Shown here: one piece after another, positions 1 to 13,115 of the stretch
Layout of the letters: every line of letters starts with the position of its first letter
Numbering within the stretch: position 1 is the first letter of the stretch
Assembly: GCA_013399895.1 (NCBI GenBank)
Contig: VXBA01001336.1
Location: forward strand, 62,001-126,000
From: Serilophus lunatus
Taxonomy: Eukaryota > Chordata > Aves > Passeriformes > Eurylaimidae
Length of the DNA: 64,000 nt
Reading direction: 5' to 3'
Notes under the pieces: model-generated
What the model was told of the DNA's origin: nothing
Seen by the model: only the letters and a program-made list of their open reading frames with translations
Database searches by the model: none
Program-made: the position numbers and the translations under genes

Positions 1-3000
1 AAGGCAACCAGCACTTTTGCAGAAAGAAAAGCGGAGAAGGAATGTGGGCACTTACCTGGTAGTGTGCTGCAGCTACCTGGCAGTGCTCAAGTCCACTCTA
101 CCCTTCTTGAAAAGAGTGTAAATAAGTGATGGGTAGCAATGAGCCTAGAGAGACGAAGTTTTTCTTCTACAAAAGGGAGCAGTAAGAAAGAAAATTCACA
201 GCTAACAAGCTTGTTTTGCTCATCCAGCTATTAGTGTGTGTGAAAGAATACATAGAGATGTTACTAAATTTTCACACATCCCATTTTTGCCTGAAATGTC
301 CTGTGTTACCATCAACAGTAACTCAGATTGAAGAGAAGAAGAAAGAAAGCCCTTTTGTTTGTATGTGGCCTTGCCTGTGCTACATTGTCACAGTTCCTTC
401 TCTAGTCTATATTTTCAAGGTTTCTACACAACAGAAGAGTGAGAAGCCTTTCAGACGGGGTAAGAGCTGACATCCCAGGGGCAGATGTTGGCTAGGATGA
501 AGTGTCATCTCCACAACTGCCGTAAAGCTGCTTTGGAAAATGAGCTCTCCAGGGTTGTTGCAGGGATAAGATGCCATGAAGGAGTGACTGGACCAGTATG
601 GGAAATGAACCAAACAGTAAGGAACACAGCAAACAGGCCTCAGGAGGGCACCAGCATATGAGCGTCTGGGGCTGGACCAGGATCTTCTTTCTGAAGGAGT
701 TTGGCTTTTGGGAACTGAGTCACACACTGGGGGATACACTTGAGATTTGGTCTGCAGATTGTTGTCGCCATTGCATCAGTTCTCTAAAAAGAGACTAAGA
801 AAGCCTATTCCATCTCCATCTGTCAATGGCAGTGGGAAAGGCTGCTCTTCCACAGGCACTGCTGCTCTTTAAAAGCTTCCAAATGCTGCTCCACTGAAAT
901 GCTGTCGAGGTTTGTTCCCTTGCAGTGGCTATGGTCACAGAGTAGTATGATGGGCTTACAGCAGTAGGAAGCAGAGCATCTGTACTGAAACAACTTCAGA
1001 ACTGTAAAATGATTCAATACACCTGAAGAAAAAAAGGCTGGTGAGGAATGGAAAGGAGGAACATCCCCTAGAATGGAAAAGAGAGAGGATAATCAGCCCC
1101 TTGGGTTTATTTATTATTTTCTAAGCATTAGTTATGAGTAATAGAGGTTCAGGGGCATCTGTGCAGTGCAGATCGATATTCTAGGCAGAGGATTAGTTAA
1201 AGAAATGTATTTTCTCTTTGGAGCCATTATGTGCTGGAGCTGCAGGGATGGCCTGTTGGGTCTCCAAGGCTATTCCCACACAGTCACTTGCAAAACTTGT
1301 AGCTTTACCCAGGAGGTACCCGTGACCCACCCCTGACAGTATCCTCATAGAATCTGAAGTGGGTGTGTAGAGAGCTCTGCTTGTGCCTGAATCAGCCATG
1401 TGCAACACTGTGCTCTGCTGCTGGAACTTGCACTGCTGATATTCAGCATGGCATCTTGCCTGTTCCTAGTCCTCACCTACCTTCCTCTCATCACCTATGC
1501 AGCTGGAAGAACAGGGCTTCTTTGTCTGCTCTAGCAGAGAAAGAAACAGTAGCTACGGAAAAATACCACTTTGAGTTTTCCATATTGAATTATTGGTGTA
1601 AATGTTGGTGAGAAACCAAAAACTGAATGTTTAAAAGCAAAGGAAGTATTAGAGCCTGCATGGGTTTGGTAGTTGAACCATCCAACAATAATCTCTTTGA
1701 CTTCCTGGACCAGCATAAAAGTGACATCTCTAGGAACGCCACATAACAAAAAATCAATTTTAAGGTAAATATTCTTGAGTTTTCGCTTCAGAGAGCCTGT
1801 CTGGGTTTGCATTTCCTTACAGTTGTTTTTTATGTGCAAGATGCTCCTCATGGAGAGCTGCAGCTTATGCTTGCTGTATGTTCCCAAAGCTCCAGCCCAA
1901 GGCTGAGAGGCAAGGCACCAGCACTAAGGAATCTCCTGCTGCTATGAAACATGACATTTATAATGTGCTGGTTTCTTCTTTTCAAAAGCAGCCTTTGCAA
2001 TCTTTTTCTGTCTCTCATGGTGTCTGTAGAAGGCACCATGCTGAGTGTGAGCAGGCTCACGGTGCCCAGAAGTCATGTCTGTATCTTAGACATTGCTCCC
2101 TTCCCTCCCGTGTGTTCCGGCATTTGGGTCTTACAGGGCTGCTCTGCAGTGGGTTGTGATTGCTTTTTTGTCAGTGGCTGTCCAAAACAGGAGCACTTGA
2201 ATGTTTGCATTTTTTTTGAGAATGATTTCAATCCTCAGCTCTAACTACCTATACTTTTTATTCCTTGCTGGATCCTGAATTAGAAAGAATTTTCTGTTAT
2301 TTTACATTGGAAGAAATTGAGCGTTGGTAAAAGTGATTCTGTCAGCAGAGATGAGGGAGATGGTCTCTCCTCTCCTGTTGTTGCATCTCTCCTGGCTTCC
2401 ATCCAGTTTCCATCTGTGAAAAATCAAGGGGAGGACTGTAAAACACCTCAGCATACAGTGGTGAAAATGTATTCCTTTCTGGGGCTTTGGCAATTTTGAA
2501 TGGAAATGCGTTATTCCAGTGCTGGATATTGCACAGCGCAGCCTCATCTCTCCTGATTATTTCATTTCCTGTCTTAGACCCAGCAAGATCATCAAACTTC
2601 TTATTGCCCATGGGACCTATCCTTAGGGGTATTTTTGACTTTGAATCACTCTATCTCATAACTTGGCTCTTCTCTTGCACTTGTCATGAAGTTGTATAAT
2701 CTGGAGTGTCTTACACTGGGATCTTTTTGCTGATGTTCTCCTTTGGCTTAGTAATGTGAAGGTTTTTTTATCAAATCCTTCATGGAGCTTCCTGCTACTG
2801 CAGGCAATAATTATTCTTATGTGTACAGATGCTGCTCTAGAAAAATTTCTATTGGCTCTGAACATACCTGTTTAGTATTAAAATATGGTGTCTGGCTAGT
2901 TTTGGCAATTGCTTTGTAATGGTCTTTGCTGAAGAGAGGGTACCAGTTCTCTGACCACAGACTTTATTGTTGATGTGTCTGTCTCAGACCTAGATGTTCT

Positions 3001-3427
3001 GTTCCTTGTGGATTTGTATTTTACCATTGCCACTTCTCCATTAAACATTCATTTCCTTCTATAGCTCTGAAGAGCAACATCTTATTTAATTATTTTCCTT
3101 CTGTTATGTGGGGAAAAACTTTTTTGTTGATTCAACCACTTGCACTTTGAAACCTTTTGCCTTATTTTCATTGTTTTGTTATGTCTTGACTGAACCAGTG
3201 TGGCTCATCAGCTTTAATTGGGGAGAAAGCACAGGGTCTGTTTGCTTTTCCCTGAAAATAATTTTCTGCTTCATAACAAATTTTAAAGGCCTATAAAATG
3301 CATTAATAGCCTGCCCAAATGCAGCTGCTGCTGAAGAGAGCAGAGGAAGCACAGCCTGCCCTGTCACAGAGCAGCAAGGAGTCCACTAGCCTCCTCCCAC
3401 TCTGTTCTGGGGCTGGAAATACTTACT
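1..3427. other. Unique-looking non-coding stretch, no gene seen
   Basis: I see no gene, RNA gene or recognisable interspersed repeat here. Open frames are short (at most about 120 codons), overlap on both strands, and encode nothing I recognise. The base composition is A/T-rich with scattered T-runs, typical of avian intergenic or intronic DNA. Whether it lies inside an intron cannot be decided from the window. Confidence 0.6.
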
Positions 3428-4174
3428 CTAAGAGTAACACAGTGAGCAGCCAAACCTCTGCATATGAGAGGTTTTCTGTTTGGAAAGAGATGTAGAGTAC
3501 CTTTCCTCTGGCAACTGCTTTACAGCTCCCACTGCAGGGCTGAGGGACCAGCAGACCTTTCTAAAGGGGAGCAGGCAGGGAGGCCAGCAGTGAGATAGTA
3601 TGATTTCAATCCTCCTGGAGGTTAAAGGAATAGAATATGCCTCTTTTTTAAAATTTGGCCATGCTGAGCCTCTGGTGCTGCCAGATGTGCCTATGCTGCA
3701 CCCAGACAGATACCAATTGTTTATGAAAGCTGTGCAGCAGGGGATGGAAGCTTTGTTCCTTGCACCATTGAGGTTTCCTCTCTCCCACACTGCTGCAGCC
3801 CCACAGGCCCCCATGAATCTGCTCAGGTTGGCTCTGGACTGGGTTGTGCACAGGGCATGGATGGGCAGGCTGCCTGCTGCCCACTGCATAGCATGGCAGA
3901 AATCAGGGGTGGTGGGGCAGGAGGAAGAAATGCCTCCAGGGGAGGGTGCTTGTATCTGCCTTGTAGTAGGGATGGTGCCCATTTTTTGAGTCTCTGTGCT
4001 GAAGACACAAGGGTTTCCTTCTGAATGAGAGCTCAAAATAGGAGTTTCAGACTCCTGGTTTAATGTACCATGCACAAACACCTTCAGCAGCTCTGGTATT
4101 GCCTGTTCTAGACTGACTTGGCTTTTGTAGCCCTGGTCATCCCGAAAGACCACAACTCCTCCTTTCCTGCACAC
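3428..4174 (-). other. Long open frame of 248 codons, probably not a gene
   Basis: A minus-strand frame stays open for 248 codons, which is long for this A/T-rich sequence. The first codon of the frame is GTG, not ATG, so it is not a normal eukaryotic start, although internal Met codons exist. I recognise no domain, signal peptide or repeat in the translation. The same interval (about 3600-4008) is also open in a plus-strand frame of 129 codons and in two other minus-strand frames. That means low stop density from a locally GC-richer composition rather than selection on one frame. It could also be an unrecognised transposon relic or part of a long non-coding transcript. I would not annotate it as coding without transcript evidence. 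Confidence 0.12.
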
Positions 4175-6568
4175 TGATTTCTTTCTATAAATATTTACAT
4201 TCAGTTATTAAAGTTGTAGCGAGAGGAAAGGTCAGTGACTTTAATGTTTTCCTCTAGGATGCCATTGCAGAAGCGCTCCAACCCCTGCATGCCTTGTCCC
4301 ACTGCAGCTTTCCCAGACAAGGCTACAGTGGCCTCTTAGTGGTTTTTTTACTAATTTGTCCTGGCACCATGGTCTTTGTTACCTTCTTGAGGGCTCTGTC
4401 TTCTCAGGCACTTGAGGACTCTCAGTTATGAAGTTGTTTCAAAGCATTGATTTCCTCTATTAAACAGTAAAAAAAAAAAAAAAAGCAAAGAAAAGGCTCC
4501 AGTCGACTCTTTTATTGTTGCATTTCCTAAGTGCAGCTTGAAGAATAAAACCAAGCACGGGCTCACCTGGACCTGTAGAGGCATGATCCAGGCTATCCAG
4601 CTTTCATAGTTCTGAAGGTTGACGTTAAGGGTCTCCAGAATGGTGCAAGTGAGTAAGCAGAGGGCTCAGGACTGAGACAAGTGTAAGCCAACAGGAGGAG
4701 CAGAAAGCCCTATCTGGCTGGCTCTGGGTCACCAGCGGGATGGCCCAGGTGTAACAGAACTGAATATAGACATGTACTTTGGAAAGACATCAGCTGTGAA
4801 TTCCTGAGCTGTCCTCACATGTTCCCTGCAGGACAGGTCTGGCTAAGGGTGTCATGGCTAGTGTCCGGTCTACATCTCATTCTGCAGGGTGTTCATCACG
4901 CCCATCAACTCTCTTGCCACTGAGAGCCCAGGCAAGCAGTAGCTCTGCGTACATGAGGGCTAAATGGTAGCTACAATTAACACACCTCTGTGTAATTACA
5001 GCACAGCACCTGGCCATGCCTCTAAGGCTTGAGCAGAAGCCAAGTCGTGTGGGTGGAGGGTTTCCCCAGAGGTCCTGGCAATCACGGGGCCAGGCGATGG
5101 ATTGATTACAGCCGTGTGAGAGGGGGGTTAAAAATAGCTCTCCGGCTTGCCAGAGGAATGTATTTGTTATGGAGTCGCTGAAGGGCTGTAGTAAGAGATC
5201 CAGGAGCAGCCTCTGGAGCCAAGCCAAGAGACAGAGCTTCTTCTGGGCACGGTGCTCCCTGGAAAGGCAGACTTGGGCTGCAGAGCAAGGAACCTGCTGC
5301 TGTTTGTTTGCTCTCTGTGTTCAGGGGAACAAGACTCTGTGTGTGTTTCTTATGATAAATAAACATTGCTGCACCAAGGAAATGCTTGATGCATCATCTG
5401 TTCTATTCTAGTGGAAACAACCTGGCAAGACCCCGTGTTATTGGGTAATCCTTAGGCCAGATGGAGGTAACAATATGCTTCAAATGTTAATTAACTACTT
5501 CATTGCGTGTCTGATTTTCTGTTTTTAAACAAATTGCTAAGAAGGCTTGTTCAACAAATATATTTACTGGTGCAGCTTGGTTCATTGCTCAAATCCACAA
5601 GATCTCCTGTGTAACAGTAAAATTGTTAGTTTGGGTGTAACAGCAGAGCTAATCACTAACATGTGGGGTGCCTAGAGCCAAAAATCTGTAAATGGACAAG
5701 GAGCATGGCAGGGAACTGAAAAAAAGGGACACACATTCTGCTACTCTGCAAGAAAACGATAGTGCTCTGAGGTTTCTGCTTTCTAGATACACAGTGATCA
5801 TAATTAACTCTTTGTGATGGTGATGAATTAGAATGAGAAAGGCTCCTATGAGTGTAGGATTAATGCTCAGATTTAGGTGAATGTTTTCCCAAAGCAGTTC
5901 CCTAAAACACATCCCCAGCGTACATATTGGGCTCAGAGAGCAGGAAGCAGTGACATTCAGGTGTGTTAGGACAGAAAACCTGTATGGTTTCAATAGAAAG
6001 GATAGTGATCCCTTAAGAAGGAGTGAACTAGAAGCAAGGGTTATGCCAAGGCAAAAAAGTGGAATGGAACCATTGTGCAGGTTGGCAGGAGATCACAGAG
6101 GCCAGTCTGGATGGGATTGTGGTACAGCACGGAGGAGCTGCAGGGTTTAGTAATCTCAGGGCTATGATAAACTCCAGTGAAGTGTAGACTTGACAGCACA
6201 GAGGAGCAGAGACAGGAGTTGTCTGTGCAGTGAAAGGTAGGTTAGTCCTATTAGTAGTGACAGCTTACTGTGAGGGAGAGGAGCTTATTCAGATCTCGGA
6301 TTTACCCTACGTAAATCTATGGAGTCACACCAGTGTGTGAAAAATCTGTTTGGGGCTTGGAGACATTTGTTGGAGGAGAAGTTGTTCTATTTCTGGGATA
6401 AGTTTTTGAGGATGGTCATGAGGAAAATAACTTTAATTGCCAAGAGCTCTCACAGTAGCCTTGAACATAGACTTGCAGACAATAACCTCAACCTTTGGCC
6501 AGAGCATGCCATGGGTTTGCCTGCAGAGTTGCATCTGGTCAGGGCATGACAGTCATGCTCCCTCACGG
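4175..6568. other. Non-coding stretch with a 16-A run
   Basis: No gene is seen. A run of sixteen A lies at 4469-4484. Around 5130-5360 there is a TTAAAAATAG element followed about 225 bases later by AATAAA, an arrangement that could be a short LTR or a terminal exon. I find no TG...CA ends or target duplication around it, so it is left uncalled. Confidence 0.5.
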
Positions 6569-6620
6569 AGATCTCTCTCTCTATAGAGATCTATAGATAT
6601 AGATATAGAGGGAGATATCT
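6569..6620. repeat. (GA/CT)(TA)-type microsatellite with nested palindromes
   Basis: The tract is made almost only of GATC, CT, TA and GA dinucleotide-like steps. It contains the perfect palindromes TCTCTATAGAGA and ATCTATAGAT back to back, followed by GATATA repeats. It is a simple-sequence repeat likely to vary in length between individuals. No function is implied. Confidence 0.7.
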
Positions 6621-9600
6621 CACTGTGTTGACTACATGCAGGCAAGGCATCAAGATGTCTGTAGGCTTTGTGCCTGGCTTTTGGGACACTCTAATAGTGG
6701 ATAAATTCCTCTTGTTCATACATCTTAGACTCCAGAAGCTGGATAACAAAGCCATGGCAGAAAAACCTCCACACTGGAAACTGTGCATCCTTCCAGCAGC
6801 ACCAGCCTAGAACTTCTATTTAGTGTCTCATCTCAGGTAGCAGATTTGACTACTGCAAAGAGACACATGGGAGAAAGGGGTTCTCATATTTACAAGAAGA
6901 TGGTGTTCATCAAAGAGCTTCCAGACCTTCTGTAAGGAGGAGTAGATTTGTAAGACAGAAGGGACAAAATTCATATTCTTCCAAAGAAGAGATGATTTTT
7001 TATTCTTATATGATTGAACAGCACTGGAACATGACTTTCTTCTCAAGTAGAGCCTTGACTTCTGTTTCCTGGAAGAAGTGCATGCATGGAGGTCTGAGTG
7101 CTCCTAGATGATGTCACCATTTAGGCTATAAATCAGCATTTTCATGAGTACTTCATGAGCTTTTTTTTTTTTTTTTNTTTTGAGCTGTCCCAGAACTGTA
7201 CAAATACTGTAGAATCATTATTTTGGTTTTATTTTATTTAAAAAGCCACTTTTTAACATTTGCTGCGTCAAAATCATTCAAAGTTTGAGACTTCAGTATG
7301 GCACATTTCTCTCTTTTTTGGCTTTCTCCAGCATCTCCCCATAACGTGAACACACCCTTAGGTCAGATTGCTCCTGTGAGCCTGCCAAGCACTCAGCATT
7401 ACTTGGTGAACAAGAACCCCTGAAGCATCCACCCACCATCTATCCCTCCTCTCCTTGTCCATGAGCATCCAAGGAAAAGAATGTGTGGGAAAAGTACCCA
7501 GGTGCATAGAGAAGCAAAACAGTGGAAGATGTAATTTTAAGAAATGGTTTAGCAGTCGCAGAGTGGTTATTGCACACTGGACTTTCACATGCAATGGCAC
7601 TTCTGTCCTGAGAAACAGCCTGTTGGTCAGACAGCTGGCATGTTGAGCAGCAGAACTGTGTCTAACCTGGATATAGTCGTGACATCAGGTCAAAAAGAAA
7701 AAAGGACAAATAGCAAGTTTACTTTGGGTATATCAGTGACTAGGCATGGTATATTTTGGAAACGTTGCAGCAAGTTGAGCTTTGAGAAGGAATTTGCAGG
7801 CAAATATGGTAGCTGCAGGTTGTGTTTTTCTGGAGCGGCCTTCATCTTTTTTTTTCTTTTTTTAGGGGGGAAAAAAGGTAAAAATGGAGATAAAAATAGA
7901 GATTTTATGTTGGCTAAGCAGCCCTGAAAGGTCTGGGACACAAAAACCAAACGGCAGAAGTATTGCTCAAATAACCAATTTGATTGTATTTCACAAAACC
8001 TGTTTTTTCCCCCGTTGCTTTCTTTAGTTACATAAAGGCCTTTCATATATCCAGGTCTGTTGATCTCTGATAAAGTTGCAGGAAGGAGGCAGCTCATTAA
8101 CTCTCTGCACTGAGCATGTTTTGATGTGCAGATCGCTGACAGCACAAAAAAATCCTTTCTGGCTGTGTTTGCAGGGATAATAACAGTATTGACAGTGTGT
8201 ACCTGCTGCAGGCAAAACACAGGAGCTCCTCCGTTTCCACAGCATTTCATCTCAGGAGTAATGGCCAGGGAACATGAAGAGTGATTGTGGAGTTGAGCCT
8301 AGTACAAAGATCTCATAATTGAATGCCTGTTACATTGTCTCCAGTCAGACTCTTGAAATAAACACTAACTTTTAAAAATTCCTGCCATTACCAGCTACTT
8401 CTTTATTGAAATAATGATGCCTTTTTTTTAATAGAGGTTTTCAATCTCTCTTATGTACAAAAGGCTTCTCGAACATTTAACAATTCCAGGCATGAACAGT
8501 TTATTCAAGCATTTAGCTTGCAACACTGGAGATGACAAACAAAGCACTATTGCATTAGTGTGGAGAAGCAGAGAGCAAAACTAACCCCCATGCTTCAGTT
8601 AACTAAACCGGATGGAATGAAACAGCATAGGCAAAAAGATAGTTACATTTAATGGGTACTTTTTAACTAGAAGATGTTAGACATCCAAGCTGGTATCTTT
8701 TAAAAGAAAAATTGTTGCCAGCACTCCTAAATGTGTACATGGTGGGCTTGCAACTTTGTGGCTGTGCTTTGATTTCTTTCTCTCTGCTTCTAAATAATGA
8801 AGGATCGTGGGGAGAAGTAAAATGGCTCCATTAGAGTTAAATTCTGGTGCTCGCTGATGAAACAAAGATAAAAAGCAAACGACAAATGCACTGCTATAAT
8901 GGCTTGGGTGTTGCATCATCTTAGCTAGTGTCCTTCTCTTTCCCTAAACTAGGAGAGGATGGTTTCAGGTCCATTTAAGGTGGGATCAGTTTCCTTTGTA
9001 GATCAAAACATGATGGCTGTGTAGTGGGGTGTAGCAATAGAGAGTGGCTGTGCAGTTTTTGTCTCAGCTCTGTTGCTGAGACAGAGCTAATCCACCACAC
9101 CAGAGCTACTGGGCCAGCAGAGACCACGGTCTACATTTGTTTCCTCTGCTCTGCCACATACTGAAATCCCAGTGAGTAGCTGCCCCAGTACCCTGTGTGC
9201 TGAGAGACATGGTGAACTCACACCTGCAGGCGGTGACCCTGGGAAGGGAATGCCCCATAGCAGTGAAGAAATGATTGCAGAGGGACCTCCCCAGGCTCCC
9301 AGAAATCATAGAGTCATGCTGGTGGCACAGCTCTCCAAGCACAGCATGGGAACAACCTGCTTTGTTCCTGCTCATGGCCCTTGCTGGTGCTCAGGCACTT
9401 ACTCCAACCTGGCACGGGCTGTGGCCACAGCAGCCTGTGGAGATGAATAGCCTCGGTCTGCATCTGCTGCTGCCCACAACCCCAACTTCATCATACCAAG
9501 AATTTCTTTTCTCTTCATGAATGGTGGCTGAAATTAAACCTGAGGAGAATTCAAGTTTAATGTCAAATGCCACTGTTTCATTATGCAGATTTTTCAGAGC

Positions 9601-10251
9601 TGCAGCCAAATCAGTCCAGCGCTGCTTAATTGCTTAATATTATAAATCATGGATTTTGCCAACTGCTTGCCTAATTATGTATTTTTTTCATTGTAAACAT
9701 CAGCTCTGAGATGATGGAAGAGAGGCTGTTCAGATTTTCCCCAGCCAATCTGATGGGCTGGAGTACAGCAGCCATTTCTGCAGCTATATTTATCGTCCTC
9801 TCATCCAGGTGGCTGACATGGACCTCCAAGAAGTTGTCTTTTATACCCCTCTCTTTGAAATGAGGACTCTCTTTGCCATTTCTCCAGGGAAGCTGCGTTT
9901 CTGAATCCATTATAAAAGGTTATTCATCTTGTCTCCCAAGGACTTGCATATTTTCATGAAATATCACTTGGCCTTTTGCCATGTTTTCAGTCCAGAGTCA
10001 GAGGCCAGGCCAGCTTTGGGCAAGAACTGGAAGGCTCCTCTCTGTCTTAACTCCTGTTACATCACACCAAGATTCATCACACCAAGGATTCACTGGTTTT
10101 TTGGGGGGGTTTTTTTGTTCATTTTACTCAGGGCTCAGCAATTCCAACAAACTTGAACAATATTATTTCTAAAGCCACTAAATTTGAATTTTGGGTCTGA
10201 GCAAATTTAACTTTTTTAAGCTGGAAATGAAGGGACAAGTTGAAGGTGGCA
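6621..10251. other. Non-coding stretch with a poly-T containing one N
   Basis: No gene or clear interspersed repeat is seen. A poly-T run at 7161-7180 contains a single ambiguous base at 7177, a base-calling problem in a homopolymer. The segment around 9623-9690 is rich in TAAT and TTAAT words of the sort found in conserved non-coding enhancers, but conservation cannot be judged here. The longest frame (7690-8250 minus, 186 codons) has no recognisable domain. Confidence 0.55.
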
Positions 10252-10337
10252 GGTATGTGATAGTGCTAAGCACTGTGCAGCCCAGAGGGAGGCAGCCCTC
10301 TGCCCCTGGGAGCTCACAGCCTGATGGATGGGAGAAA
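10252..10337 (+). repeat. Ancient retroposon relic, L2/MIR or CR1-L3 type (tentative)
   Basis: The text runs through GTGCTAAGCACTGTGCAG, then a GAGGGAGGCAGCCCT-like block, then GGGAGCTCACAGCCTGATGG. This order matches my memory of the old amniote 3' ends that read roughly 'aggcactgtgctaag ... aggcagtccctgccc ... gagcttacaatctaa'. Such relics are shared by birds, reptiles and mammals and are heavily diverged. The family cannot be fixed by eye, and chance similarity is possible. Confidence 0.42.
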
Positions 10338-10790
10338 AGGAACACTGACTATGACTGGTACTCCAGAGGAAGGGGCTGGGCATCAACTGGAGCAGATGTC
10401 ACCTCAGCCCATCAACAAACCCTTTCAGGGTGGCTGCTTCAGAGAAGCACTGGTGAGAAAAGCAGGACCAAGTGTGCCCCCACCACCACCTAGCCACAGG
10501 AATTTTGCTTACACCACTGCAAAAACACTCCCATCCAGCAGTGTCACACAGCTTTCATCTATAGAAAATCTACTGACGTTCATGCATATTAATGTTCCTA
10601 TATGACTGCACTTTCTGATCTGCTTTAATCCAAAGATAAGCTGAAAGCCTTATTTTATTTTGCAATAGGAATTGAAGTAGTATATTTTCCTGCTGTTTTC
10701 CAGATACACTTGAACAAAACTTGATCATAATGGTGGAGAAAGCCTCATCCTCTACATAAAGTCCATTTGTATCAAGGAAGGTGTCTAGTG

Positions 10791-10808
10791 CTGTACTTTA
10801 AAGTACAG
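10791..10808. repeat. Perfect 18-bp palindrome
   Basis: CTGTACTTTAAAGTACAG is identical to its reverse complement, with no spacer. A perfect palindrome this long is unusual by chance in a single small interval, though it is expected occasionally in 64 kb. It is most likely neutral. A dimeric binding site is the alternative. Confidence 0.85.
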
Positions 10809-13087
10809 ATCATTAGAAATAACTATTTGGGACATTATAGCTGAGGAGAAAAGCCTGCAAGTCATCTGTACTAGCACAGGAAATATAAATGTCTCTGTCT
10901 CACTTATCAACTGCTGAAAATGAAAGGTGTTTAACTTCATAGGATTTAATATCAGTAAAGATTTTTTTCCCCTCTGATAGTGCACAATCATACTTGCCTG
11001 AATTTTGAGAACACAGTTCCCCTCTTGCAGATATACTATGCATTGTACAGAGAGAGCAGATCAGAGAAATGAAGACCAGAAGTCCACTTACAAAGGTAGG
11101 TATGCAAAATGTGCTCATAACTGCAGAAATAACTATTAGAGTCACATGTGACAGCTGAACAACCCTGCACACAATTAGGATAAAAGGGCAGTTACCCCTG
11201 GCCAGAAATTGTGTGATGGATAGCTGCACCTCCCTGAAGTGCAGCTGCATAGGCACCTTTGGTATCCATTTTATGCACATTTATTTAATGGGAATGGAGA
11301 CCATGCTTCCTGTGTTGAAAAGTACTTTAAAATATATTTATACAGAAATTCCAAATGTTGTTAGATTTATTCTTGCATTTTGTGAGCACTGTCTATGTGT
11401 TTCCTGGCTTCTTTCTTCTTTTTATCCTTTTTTTCTGGAGGAGGTGAATAATTCATCATTGAAGGAGCACATGGATTTTGATTTTTTGTTTTAGTAAAAC
11501 AGTACTTCAAAGCAAGGACTGTCAGAGGTTTGCTCATTGTGACTCAGATCTATGGAAAAGGCTCTGCAATGTGTCTGGGATCTCATTTTAGTATGGTCAT
11601 ATTTGTAGGTCTGCTCTCAGTCTTGTGGTTTTTTTCAGTAGAATCTTGCAAAAAATATCCCCAAGTTTAAGGAATTCTCTCATTAAAATCCCTGAATTTT
11701 TTGACTGAAAAACACCTTAAGGTTATGGGTTTTTGTTCTCTGGTCGCAGCAGAAATTTTTAAAATGAGCAGAGCTATGTGCTGAAGTTCTATTTCTTTTT
11801 TCTTGTGTGTGTGGGGTGTGTGTGTTAAACTCATGTTGAATAACTTAATAAATTTCAGCAAAATCATCTAAGCACTCTTCAGCTGAGAAAACTATGCATT
11901 TTCAGAGACTTTCTTAGCAATGAAACTGCCATTGCAAGATTCAAAAGCTTTACCTTTTTGGTCTCAGTCACACTTAAAAAGCAAACTATATTTGTAGAAG
12001 AAGATTAGGAGTTTCAAAATTCGCAGTTTATAAGGTTGACAGTTCAGTGCTTCACATGGTACCCACACCAAAACAAAGTGTATCATCCTCAGAGAGAAGA
12101 CATTGGGCAGCATGGATCGACTTTGAAATACTCTCCATTGCCAGTGACCTTTAGCTCTTAAATCTGTCTGACATTTGAGGTTCCCATTAACCTGCCATAA
12201 ACTCATAAGCCATTTGGAAAGTGTAAACACAGCAGGTCCCTACCAAAATGTAAATCTTGTGCTTCTGATACGCTAGCTGGAGTGAAAGGATTTGGAGGAG
12301 TAAGGACCCACAGACAGAGTGCTGCACTTCCACTGGCCACACAAGCTGGGAGACACTGCTGGCAAAGCTTGCAAATTCAGATGAAGTAAATGGCAAAGGC
12401 ATCTAGAAAGGTAGCATAACATGGATTCGTTTTGCAGGTTACCTCCATGCTCCCTCTGTGTCCTGTAACAGATGTAGGATTTGGGTAAGAGATGCTACAG
12501 TACATTATTCCAACTGTAGCATAACCATCAATGCATCACGTCGAGTTGGTGAAAGTTCATGCGTTCAGAAGACACCGTGACTGAGAGAAGTTTTAAAATA
12601 GGTTAAATCTTCCATGCTGCAACCAGTATTAAGACAGTAATGGTTTTTATCGTGTTACTGGCTTGTGAGGGACAGGAGCCACATCTCCAAAGGCTCAGAG
12701 CTTAACTTTGTCTTTTGTCCCACGGCAGGCAAACGCCAATACATCCAGAAGTCTGGATGCCTTCTGATTCACTGGACACTCCATCCTCCAAGGCCTCAAT
12801 GACAAAAAACCCAGTGTGTGCTTCTTTTTGCAGCTCTGAGTGTGGCTCCTTTTTGAAGGGCTGGATGACCAGTGCCCTGCTAGTGGTGCAAGATTGCCAG
12901 TATTGAATTTTGAGAGTCCTAGTCTCCATCCTTTTCCCACATTTTCCCTGTATTTACCATTTTAAAACCTCCTTCTGTTGTTCTGAAGCCCAGAACTATA
13001 AGCAATTTGGCCTTCAGCTGCTCAAAGATACTTTCAGCTATGATACTTCAGAAGATCCTTTCAGAATCTTCTTGCAGCAAGAAATTC

Positions 13088-13115
13088 TATAGCTTATTAA
13101 GACTGATAAGCTATA
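13088..13115. repeat. Short inverted repeat, 10-bp arms
   Basis: TATAGCTTAT at 13088-13097 is followed after 8 bases by its exact reverse complement ATAAGCTATA at 13106-13115. The A/T-rich arms would give only a weak hairpin in RNA. No downstream T-run or other context suggests a function. Confidence 0.8.

Noticed and set aside
3428..4174. 248-codon minus-strand open frame as a host gene
   Set aside because: Non-ATG first codon, no recognisable domain, and simultaneous openness of other frames on both strands in the same GC-richer patch.
5125..5375. Short LTR or terminal exon (TTAAAAATAG then AATAAA)
   Set aside because: A TATA- or MEF2-like word and a poly(A) signal at plausible spacing are common by chance. 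No TG...CA borders, duplication or known family text was found.
10900..11280. 126-codon minus-strand frame with a hydrophobic membrane-like segment
   Set aside because: A/T-rich, T-rich coding phase easily gives Ile/Leu/Phe/Val-rich translations. No family is recognised and no exon borders are visible.
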